NCBI GenBank assembly: GCA_030562195.1
Contig: CM060202.1
Span: forward strand, 19,206,317-19,270,316
Length of the DNA: 64,000 nucleotides
Direction of reading: 5' to 3'
Source: Nipponacmea schrenckii
Lineage: Eukaryota > Mollusca > Gastropoda > Lottiidae
A program made the position numbers and the translations under genes. Every line of letters starts with the position of its first letter. The stretch's first letter is position 1. Shown piece by piece: positions 1 to 12,500 of this stretch. The notes below the pieces were generated by a model. It was not told the origin of the DNA. It was given only the letters and a program-made list of their open reading frames with translations, and made no database searches.

Positions 1-25
1 CAATTTATTTTTTATCTATTTTCAG

Positions 26-2725
<2,700 letters not shown>

Positions 2726-2771
2726 TCAACTAGAATATTTATTGTCAAATCTCACACTGTATGTTTTGTAA

Positions 2772-2777
2772 AATAAA
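2772..2777 (+). terminator. Polyadenylation signal of RBX1
   Basis: AATAAA lies 46 bases after the RBX1 stop codon. No other gene on this strand ends nearby, so this is the probable cleavage signal. Confidence 0.6.
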
Positions 2778-3822
2778 GTTTCTTCAATTCCATTGTCTAT
2801 CTCAAGTGACTAATACTAATGGTAATGTCAACTAAGCAGGTTTAGCTCCCTGTTTTCATTAACCAATTAGATGCAGAACAGTAGGATGTAAAACTCTATT
2901 CATTTTATTTAAGTCTGTACTAACACATTGTTTGGATATTGGGTTTGTTGGAAATGAATAGTTTCTGTTCTGGGGCAAATTATCTAGTGTATCCCAAGAC
3001 TTAATTCAGTGAGGCCTTTTAGTGGATTCAAAGCATGATAGCCAATGAAGTTCAGTACCGACACAATATGGAGCCAAACCCTATTAAATCAACATACACA
3101 AAAACACTACACTCCTGGTTTTAAGTTTAATATAAAAATATGTAGATCTATATAAAAGAAAGTATATTATAAATTGTTGATATGAAATGAATCTATAGTA
3201 AATCATGAATTATAAAATGGAAAGATGAATAAAAGCACATTAGAATGTTAATTGGAATATATACAGTTTGAATATGAAGGAACTTCTTTCATCTTTTTGG
3301 AAAAAAAAATTGGAATGTTTTTCTGAAGATTAAAAAAAAAATTCTTAATTGGGATTAATGGAGAGAATATGACAAAACATTTCTCTTGTGATTATCTCAT
3401 GATGTTTTTCTTTGCAGTAAGAAACAAAAGATCAATAATTAGTTGAGCTTATTTTTGCATGCTCAAAGAAATCAGGAATTAAATGTCCTTAATTCTATTT
3501 AAAAATAGACCTATATACAAGTAATCTATAATATCAGGATATTTATGCATAGGAATGGCTGTACTTTTTCTCAGAGAATCTTAATTCCATGGCCATTTCA
3601 TCCTTCATTTCTTCTTCTCTCGAGTCTATCACCAGAATGAATAAAACCTGAATTAAAGAAAATGCAAAATAGTTAAAGATATGCAAAATAGTTGAAGATT
3701 TACACTTTTTTTGTATGAAATGAAATTTTACATCCTACTTTCTACTTCAGTTTAAACAAATTATCATTTAAGGGAGACCATGGGTAGGATATCACGTTCA
3801 ACTGGAAGTGAAAGTAACCACT
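2778..3822. other. Intergenic spacer between convergent genes
   Basis: AT-rich spacer between the RBX1 3' end and the membrane-protein gene on the other strand. It holds a SINE tail copy at about 2877-2911 ('gtaggatgtaaaactc' then AT-rich T/A tail), and at 3700-3782 an 80-bp segment, containing the same tail in reverse, that recurs at 5141-5226. No further gene is seen. Confidence 0.5.
3700..3782 (-). repeat. Dispersed repeat, copy 1 (pair with 5141-5226)
   Basis: About 80 bases from 'ttgtatgaaatgaaat' to 'ttaagggagaccatgg' are nearly identical to 5141-5226, differing by short indels. Read on the minus strand the segment contains the SINE-type tail 'gtaggatgtaaaa' followed by 'tttcatttca', also found at about 7078-7110, 2882 and 33099. 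Confidence 0.7.
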
Positions 3823-6294
3823 TTATGGATATGTATGAAATGCATGTAGCATTATATAGCAGTAGCTTATCAAATATATGGCGTGGCATCTCAATAAGTT
3901 AAATTGAAGGCCAGTATAATATAATGCACAAGCTATGTTATTGTTTATTCCGTATTCTTTGGCTAGATTAATCATCAATTGACCAACTGAACAGATTATA
4001 CTAACATTGACTGCCAGTCGAAACAACCAATACAACCATATGAATACCAGAAACTCCAACCTCTACAATAAGAAAAATGTTAAAATTCATAAATAATGTT
4101 TAGGTTTCAATTTTAAAAGTATAATATTAATGTTTCATTAAGTGTCATAACTGATATTAACATTTAAAGGAATACTGTGTCTAAGAATGAACATAGACTT
4201 ACAAACAAGGCCAATATGAGCGTATATTCATCAGTTGATAAACCTGCTGCCATTTAATCCGATAAATCAAATAAATTGAACAAGTGTTTTTCAACAATTA
4301 CTTAGTCTTGTGAGTTTCCCAGATTTTAAGAGATTCTGTTACTTTATGCAACCAGGTAAGTTCACTGATGAATATATACTCATATTGACCATTCCTGAAC
4401 ACTGAAATTTTATGTCCATTCAGTATCACTTTAAATACAACAAAAGTTTTTTTACTTACAAATGTGTTATTTCCATAAAATGAAAATTCGAAAACTGAGA
4501 AACAGAATTCAAAAAATGTGTAAACCATGAGCCATCTTCTATAGTACTTGAGTGTGTCCATATACATCACAAAATGCTGGAAAGAAAACACAGAATATAT
4601 TATTGTATCTTTGTTAGAAGTCACACAGAGAGCACACCCACTTGAGCATTTGAGTTCAGAATACAGAGAATCTGAAAGTCTACATTTGTATGAAAATGTT
4701 GCTCAAGTTTTCATCTTTATTTAATGCAACATTGTCATCCCAAACTTCTATGACGTTTTTCTTCTAAACATTTTAATTATGGATCTTCACACACTTTTTT
4801 AAGTCTCTGTCATTTGATTCTATCTCCAAGTAAAAAAAGTCCATTCATACAGCTAAACTATTACAAGAACAACAATAATCTTATGCCACTCTGCAATTGA
4901 TTTAGTGAATTTGACATCCTCTTTAGAGAATCCACAAGTACAGAAAAGCCATGTTTCAATATAAATAGGTTAATGATTAAAAAACAATATTCACCTCTCT
5001 TGACACATAAATCAGCAAGATGAAGGTAAAAATGAGTGTTACTGCGTGCCCAAAAAACACAATTATATCACTGGCCAGAAAAGCTGTAAACAGAAATTGA
5101 AAGTTTCTATAATAATATCAAGAAATAATTTATTTCAGAACCATATTTTTGTATGAAATGAAATGGAGTTTTACATCCTACTTTTCTACTTCAGTTTAAA
5201 CAAATTATCATTTAAGGGAGACCATGGCAATAGAAGGCAACAATCAGCCTTGTCCCTAGGAATGATTTGGTACTGGGTTCTTATTTTTTTGTCCTGGTTC
5301 TCCCCTCCCCCAGGAAATTATGAGATATTTCTGCTGATTTCGAGGCATCAAAATGCATTTCTTTTTGGGTTTTTTTTGTAAATTAATCAATCTCCACTAA
5401 CTGAACTGAAGATGGTTTTGAGAGAGGACAATTGGTGGGTTAAATTCTCAACAGCCAGGCAACATTCAATATCAATTATTTTAAGCAACATATTACACCT
5501 TTCATCAAGACAAGAGTAGCCCTACCTTCTGATTGATGTGATCTCCAATCTGTGTGGAATCCTCTACTGATTTCAAAATCTGGCTCACCAATAGCTATCA
5601 GATCAACAGTTCGTAGAACAGTAGCAAATATAACTGTTATCTGCAATCAAAATGGGTTTATAGAAAATTTGTTCATGTCTCACTTCATAAAAGCTGAAAG
5701 CACTCTCCTGATAGATATCTTCTTCATTTTGCTACTATGACATTGGGCAATTATTTGGATTCATCCGAATTATTAGTAGCAAATTGATAACAATTGTCTC
5801 TGAGGTGATATATATTCCATTCTATCAAAATATTGGGTCATTTCATTTACTTACAGAATGACAATATATGCATAGTTTTTCACTGCTTTGAAACATTTGA
5901 ATTCATGTCCAATAACTTATTTGAATTTTAGATTGAAGACATGTATGAGCAACATGTAGAAGTCAATACTCTTTTCAATCTCTACTCTCTACTGTTGTCG
6001 GTTAATCAGTTATAATTTAAAGGTGTTCAGAATGCTAAATAACTTCAGAATGCCACAAATCTATGAATAAAATTGTTGATATTATTCAGATCTGTTACTA
6101 TACAAAAACAAGTGACTCATGTTCCATACACCACAGGTAAATTTAAACTTACACGTAAAACCGTTAACATAAGCTTATATATTCATTTATATTGACAATT
6201 TATGTATAAAAATACTTACCATTATGTAGATAAGGCCAGCAAATGTGGCGCTAGCAAGAGTCCAACATAGGACCTTTTGCTTGAACACCGCCAT
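3823..6294 (-). CDS. Uncharacterised multi-pass membrane protein, five exons, 211 residues
   Basis: I do not recognise the family. Five coding exons on the minus strand join in frame with GT-AG borders: 6294-6220, 5640-5526, 5083-4995, 4576-4460 and 4062-3823 (636 bases, 211 residues, stop TAA). The start ATG at 6294 has a strong context (AAAATGG) and no earlier in-frame exon is apparent. Four hydrophobic stretches are visible: residues about 9-35 (CWTLASATFAGLIYIM), 65-92 (FLASDIIVFFGHAVTLIFTF), 110-125 (WLMVYTFFEFCFSVFEF) and 134-155 (LEFLVFIWLYWLF). A more polar loop (IGEPDFEISRGFHTDW) follows the first. The C-terminal part has 'NLLRCHAIYLISYCY', perhaps a fifth membrane or re-entrant segment. 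No signal peptide cleavage site is obvious. The last intron carries a MITE (4164-4434) containing a decoy exon. Four consistent junctions make a real gene likely. The C-terminal end is least certain, because one more intron could remove the last residues. Confidence 0.72.
4164..4434. mobile_element. TTAA-flanked MITE with long terminal inverted repeats, copy 1
   Basis: Bounded by TTAA at 4164-4167 and 4431-4434. The left end reads AAGGAATACTGTGTC and the right end, reversed, AAGTGATACTG. Inward both arms contain 'caatatgag' and 'tattcatcagt', so about 100 bases of each end are inverted copies. Related copies lie at 34610-34953, 38182-38481 and 44568-44905. TTAA target duplication is typical of piggyBac-type elements. 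No transposase is present, so it is non-autonomous. Confidence 0.8.
5141..5226 (-). repeat. Dispersed repeat, copy 2 (pair with 3700-3782)
   Basis: Near-identical to 3700-3782, with an extra 'gga' in the tail region. It lies in an intron of the membrane-protein gene, upstream of exon 3. Confidence 0.7.
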
Positions 6295-6879
6295 TTTGAA
6301 ATTTACCTTCACATCCGTACCTGTAATTAGGTCATCTATGGGGGGAGCGGTTAGTTTACTTTTTTTACGAACTGATAAAATATCAATATTTTCAATAAAT
6401 CTTACTTGGACTACGACTTTAAGTGTATTTTTAGAGAACAAACATTTTTTTAGATTTGAAATTAAAAGCATATTTTGTGATAACTCTCCTTTCAAATCTG
6501 TTATTCAAACCCCTTCAATTATTACTCAATTTACCTTTCTCATTTGTCACCTGTGAAGAATGTCTCATATTTTCTTATATAAAATGGAAACGTTTTGAAG
6601 TTTAAATGTTAATTGTAATATTTTTTAAAATAAAATGGAAGGCGTTTTGATGTTTAAATTGTCCATTAAAATATATACCTACTATCTAAATACATGTAAC
6701 TAAAAAACATTATTTATAGTTAGACGCAATGGATGAAACTAATTAAAACATTTTTAACGATTCTGCCTTCATGACCTTATATTAAAGAATTGGTAAAATT
6801 GAATGATTGGTAAAATCAGCATGTGAGGAAAACTTGGTCGCACCGGGATCTTTAAAGTCAAGATGTTAAAGTACCAGAT

Positions 6880-7110
6880 CTGAAGGGTTTTAAAGTACGG
6901 CCTTGGTCCAAGTATGGGGTAGCCCTTACTCCCTTGTTCAGCAGTTTGCACGTTAAAAATCCCTAGACAGTTGGAAATCACAAAAAGAGTAGGCAAATGC
7001 CTCTGTCCTGGCAAAATTTCCCTCAATGCACCTTGCATGGCGTTTCCCGTCTTTATTAGCCCATAAGGTGCAGAAGAGTAGGACGTAAAACTCCATTCAT
7101 TTCATTTCAT
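6880..7110 (+). mobile_element. SINE-like element (family A)
   Basis: The block with 'gcacgttaaaaatcccta', 'cagttggaaatc' and 'ctgtcctggcaaaattt' is matched by 42065-42215. It ends in 'gtaggacgtaaaactcc' followed by repeated 'atttc', a SINE-type 3' tail that recurs alone at about 2882, 3712 (reverse), 5151 (reverse) and 33099. No coding capacity. The 5' boundary is uncertain. Confidence 0.6.
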
Positions 7111-7683
7111 TTTTTGTTCAGCATTTTGCCAATATGTGCACATAGCTGTTTAAAAATTATCAAGATTTTACTTTAAACAATGGTTATGACGTTATTCTGC
7201 CAAAGTAATTTGCGAAACACATCTGTGAGTATAAGATGTCAATATTGCCTTGTTCAAGGAGGATTGTATTACACCATACGTAATACACTACGCCTATATT
7301 GTGCAACGGAAAAGATTATTTTCATACATATCGTTTTTGGTACTTGTCCATATGGGACCGACTGGATAATGCTACACAAATCACAATTATATATAATTTT
7401 AGACGATTTAGTTTTCTCTTAACAAGTTTCAATGGCATCAGGAAAATTAACATCAAATAATGGGTATGCACAAAATAAGTTTAACCTAATATAATTCTAT
7501 TCTACATAAATAACATTAAATTTTACTTTGATTTTAAATATGCACCACGTACAATTATTCAAATGTTTTTATACATTTATTAATTCTATGCCAAACTTTC
7601 AGTTACTCGAGATCAACTTTAACTTTTAATATTTTATTTGTAAATCAGAAGAAAGTCTCTTTGTCGCTCTTTCGGGAGTCAAA

Positions 7684-7893
7684 ATGGACCACGATTTTGA
7701 TAATATTACTCTATTAAAATACATTTTACAGATCGCCCCGGAACCTTTACGCGTTTTTCCGGAGGACGAATATGACGCAAGTAAAATGAAAATGAATTTC
7801 ATATCATTTTTAAACCGGCATTATTTCCATCGGAGAATAGGAAATATAAAGATGTGTTTTATCCTAATCTTGATGAAAGAAGTAATTGCTTGA
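7684..7893 (+). CDS. Possible small protein of 69 residues, unrecognised
   Basis: An open frame starts with ATG in good context (tcaAAAATGGacc) and contains a plausibly protein-like middle (PEPLRVFPEDEYDASKMKM, then a basic FLNRHYFHRRIG). It ends in a hydrophobic run before TGA. A potential acceptor ('ttttacag') lies inside at about 7734, so it may instead be an exon of an unseen gene. No family match comes to mind, and chance occurrence is quite possible. Confidence 0.2.
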   Translation: MDHDFDNITLLKYILQIAPEPLRVFPEDEYDASKMKMNFISFLNRHYFHRRIGNIKMCFILILMKEVIA

Positions 7894-9472
7894 AAATTTT
7901 ACAATATTTCTAAGACATGAGGTTAAATTCCACAAATTGTCGAACTAGAACAATTCAGCACTGAAAACGACACTTGACGAAAGTTTTAAATATTGAAATT
8001 TGTCATAGCTTTCGACTATTTTATCATAATGTAGATTTGATACACCATGTGGTTTGATTGGAATATAGAAGGTGACAATTACATGATCAATAATTATAAT
8101 TATTTAATTGTAAGTTGATGCGTACAAAAAGTTGAATTCTCTCTAATTTCATTAAAATAAATGTATTCAACGTTTAATACAATTCTATTCTTTTTAATTT
8201 GATTTCATTTTAAGCATATACGGGCCATTATAAAAGGTCTTTGAAAAATAACAGCAATGTAGATTCTGCTTGTAAAATATCCATTACTTTGCTTGGATAT
8301 AAATGAGGATTTATGGATTATTGTCAACGCACCCGCAGTATAATATGATGAGAACCTTATAGATTTTGTGATTGACTCATTAACCCCTTAGATGCAAAAT
8401 TAGAAGTATCAGTTCACCAGTCATAGTCTTAAATTTTCGGTGGGAAAATCTGTAAAACAGTCATGAAAGTGGCTTTCACAGAGCTGCTGCATTTTGGATC
8501 TCATGCTTGCCAATGTTTCCTCAGTCTGGTCCTCGGGTGCTTTCATTCCCCGTTTTTTCAAGCAACACACATCCGGTATTTTGGGGTGCATAATATCATG
8601 TAGCCTACCATTCATATAAAATAGGCTATATCAGTACCTCGATTATTGTATATGGATGGACCTACGAGAAATTGAACAGAATCCTTGTGAAGGTTCGATA
8701 TCTGTCCGGAGAATTGATAAATCTACATATTTGGGGAATCTTATCATTACAAATCTATGTTTTGAAAAATCAGATGAAAATTAAACAGTAGGCCTATACA
8801 TGAACAGTCAAGCCCACAAGGCAAAAAACATAATTCGAGCTCTTGAAGACCATTCCTAAAGAAAGTTTCGTTGAACAATAACATAATTTCTTTTAATTTG
8901 CTCCTACTCACAAATTGAAACCATATCCAATGCCAATTTACACAAATTTACCCCTACGAAATATTAGATCTTATCATAATGCAACACATCGCCATCATAT
9001 TCAGGATTAGAGCCAACTAAGAATATTTATTTAGCCTGACACTGTAATAAAATCATTTGATTCCTCACTATCTATTCACTCACAAATATGACTAAATATT
9101 TAATAATTCAAAGAATTTTTTAAAACAATGTTGGAGAAAATTTTATGAATTCCGTTTATCTCCATTTACGTTATTTTTCTTTGTTGGGGATTCCCTTGTT
9201 TACAGCTGAGGGGAGATTCCCTGGGACGTTCCTATTTATCAGTGTCAGGTATTCTTTGGTCTGTGAGGTTTTTAATTTTTCAAAATCAAACAAAGTACAA
9301 TGGAAGAGAAAACAACAAGATAATCCCTCAGATAAAAACAAAGTGACTGAAAACTACAACAATAGATTGGATTTTTATTACGTGATAAAGAGAATTTTTG
9401 AAATTAACCAACTCCCCTTTAAATACAATGAGAATGGTCTATTTTGCTAAAGAAGGCAAGTTCACTGTCGCA

Positions 9473-9480
9473 TGACGTCA
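9473..9480. promoter_or_regulatory. CRE (TGACGTCA) upstream of ubinuclein
   Basis: A perfect palindromic CREB/ATF site lies 101 bases before the ubinuclein ATG. It is followed by 'caaaatggcggt' (9488-9499), which fits the YY1 consensus. The two together look like a housekeeping promoter. Function is inferred. Confidence 0.45.
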
Positions 9481-9491
9481 CATGTGACAAA

Positions 9492-9530
9492 ATGGCGGTA
9501 GATTTGGCATATCGTCGAACAGTTACATGA
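9492..9530 (+). promoter_or_regulatory. Possible upstream ORF of 12 codons before ubinuclein
   Basis: ATGGCGGTAG opens a 12-codon frame ending TGA at 9528-9530, 50 bases before the main ATG. It matters only if transcription starts upstream of 9492. The ATG is embedded in a YY1-like motif, and YY1 sites are often close to start sites, so it may not be transcribed as a uORF. Confidence 0.25.
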
Positions 9531-9580
9531 TTATTTTGATGGGAAAACGTAAGAATCGATGGATCTGATAGTCATTCGTT

Positions 9581-12500
9581 ATGGCGGAGCCCAAAAGGAT
9601 TCAACTGACATCAATCGCTCCTGTTGAAAAGGACAAAAAGAAGAAACCGAAGCCGAAAACTGTCCGAATCAACTTGACATTGAAGGAGTCCACAGACACA
9701 ACATGTCCGGAGTTTTCATACACCGAATTAACAAGAAATGAAGTGGTAAGAGGTAGAATTTTTTCATGAAATGTACCTAATTTACTCATAAAACATTATT
9801 CTATTTGGATCTGAAACTGTCCTTTCATCAAACCCAATTTTCACTGAGTTATATAGGGAATTCCATGCCCTCTATTTTCACCCCTTTTCCATATTGTTTG
9901 TGTTCATTTCTCTAATTTTTCATCTAAACTATCAAAGAAAATGGCTGAACAACGCACATAATGTTCTCGAGTTGCATAGAAAAATAGCCAGACATCGACA
10001 ACGCCATATTGAACCTTTTCTCTATTCGTTCTTCTACCAACAAATATATTTTGAGGGAGCGACAGAGTTGAAGCCGACTTCCAAACCACGAGGTATTCCC
10101 CAACTCTTCCTATCAATACCTTCTATCAAAACAAGTTTCCTAAAAGTTTCGGGGGTAGATTGTCGGGGGAGAAAATTGACATTTTGAAATATTTTTTGTG
10201 TGTCGACGTCCCCGGCAATATTTAATTACATACAATGATTTCTAGGCCAGCAAGTAGCTCGAAATAAGCCATGTTTACTAGCTCCACCTTGTCTTCTGCA
10301 AGATGTAATTTGCAATACTTGAAACAAAAACACGTCTTTTCTGGTCCAAAAATACTTGAAATCTGGGTGAAATTAGTTGACGATTTAAATACTTTTTGAT
10401 ATGCCATTTTATTTTGAAATATATTATGATGTTGTCATGGCCCGAAAATTATTTTAGGACCATGATGTCGATATCTTTATACAAGTCTAACTAGGACAAG
10501 TGAAGTACTAAGTCTAATATAAAGTGCGCTTTTCGGATACTTGATCAAAGTCACACTTTTAAATTTTGGAATGAGGTTTTGGAGTTGGGTTAAGAGTTAT
10601 TCTGATTAATATTTGATATTTTAATTGGTTTTAATTAATTATTTTGGAAATTTGATTGATTTTGACTGATATTGAGAGTTGATTGGCAGTAGTGTAGGGG
10701 TTGAAAGTAGGTCAAGTTTATTTTTAGACTGTAGTACTTAGTAAAGCGTGTAGTGAATGATATCGAGAAAGATAGGCATGGAGCAAGGTAGTTTGGGGTA
10801 TAAGTTCGATTACTGATTGATTTTATCGACTTTAGTATTAAATTATGTTGCTAGGTGACCACAGATTGGGGTTTTATTGTAGTTAGTGCGCATGAGCTAA
10901 ACGTTATGGTGTATATTACCCTGTACAGTGGGCGTTATCAACTGGAACCTAATGTCTCAGTGTGTAAAGTTAGGCGCACGCTACTTTACTATTGTATTGT
11001 ATTGAATAACATCATTATTAGGCCTAGTATTTGGCGCGCGCTCAGACTAATGTACGTGCATTATTACACGCGTGCATTAAAGTGGCGGTTTATCGTTTTT
11101 GTGTTAGTTACTTTTTTGACTTTAATTTACGACATAATTGTGTAATTTTTTTATAGTTTGACTTTGTTGATTAGTTTTTGCTCGGATTTTCTATCATTTA
11201 ATTTTATTTATTTTGTTATGTTCATTTTTGTAAATACTTTATTTAGATAAATATTGTGCATATATCTACAGTCTATATTTGTTTATTGAAAAAAAAAAAA
11301 TGAAAAAAACATTTCAGCACTTTGCATAAATTATGTGAAATTATTTAACATGAATTTCTTATTTAATACTTACCTTTTCTATTAGGGAGATTCTTCACAA
11401 GATGGAAGTTCAACAAATCCTTTTGGAGATGAGGATGATGATGTTGCAGCAATTGCCAAAAAATTTGAAGAAAAATATGTAAGAATTTTTTTTACACTGT
11501 CAGTTAATAATGTTTTATATGTTTTAGAATTGGACTAAATACTTATGCATAGCCCTATTAGATGTGAAATTTAATGTTGTAATTTGATTTTTAGTCAAAC
11601 TTAATTTAAGTGGAATCTTGACTCAAGATCCAAAGAAAACAGATGTCAGATTGAAAATTAATCTGGTGTAATTAGATGCAACTAATGCAATTTAAAAGTT
11701 TAGAAAATCTCTTTATAATCCCATTTATAATAACATTCTTAATTATTTTATAGTTATGAAAAAAAAAAATGATAAATTTGACAGATTAATCAAGATTTTA
11801 TCAGCATTCAAAAATTTCCAAATTAATTAAATTAAGTTCTGTTTCAAATATTGTCAGGAATTTTCTCAACTGAAATATTACAGGCACCTAAAGCAAAGAA
11901 GGGTAAAGAAGGGGGAGTTTATAGAGATTATTATGAAGATTTGGTTGATTTAGGTGAAGGTTATGATGAAGATGATCCATTTATAGACAATGCTGAAGCT
12001 GTAAGTTATATCTAAGCTTAGTTTTATATAAAAACACATTATAATACATCACAACACTTTCATTAAAGTCATAAAGTGTGATATGTTATATGTAGTACCT
12101 TCTGTACTGTTGCAACAACACTATTTGATTTAGGTCTTGAATGTTTTTAAATAGTCCTCAGAACTACCAGAATGTCACAAATATACATTTACTTCCTTTT
12201 CTATATATTGTGGAGTATCAATTTTAACTTTCAATAATGGACATACATGGATTTGAAGGCTCAAATTTTGATAGCGAGCTGTAAACAGTATTACTGATTA
12301 GCTTAGCTAAGAAAAATTCCCAATGAACATGTCCCTTTAAATAAACAGCACTCTGTAAATAACCCAGAAATCCTTCAAATTTCTTACTTTCTTCTCTCTA
12401 ATGGACAGTGTTACAACACCAGGAGGCTTCTATATTAATTCTGTTGTTATATTACAGTATGATGAGGTTGTACCAGTTTGTATGACAATAACACTAGGAG

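Larger units (their letters stand above)
6295..9472. other. Intergenic spacer between divergent genes
   Basis: About 3.2 kb between the start of the membrane-protein gene and the ubinuclein promoter. It contains the SINE at about 6880-7110 and a weak open frame at 7684-7893. Other open frames here (for example 8421-8615 on the minus strand and 9145-9450 on the plus strand) show no recognisable motif or splice context. Confidence 0.5.

Noticed and set aside
4203..4254. An additional exon of the membrane-protein gene between 4460 and 4062
   Set aside because: It lies within the MITE, breaks the reading frame unless a shifted acceptor is used, and skipping it gives a clean phase-0 junction.
8421..8615. 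64-codon minus-strand open frame with a Cys/His-containing peptide
   Set aside because: Resembles coding composition slightly, but has no family match, no zinc-finger spacing and no neighbouring exons.
10855..11145. 96-codon open frame in ubinuclein intron 1
   Set aside because: Inside an intron with good borders; no protein features.
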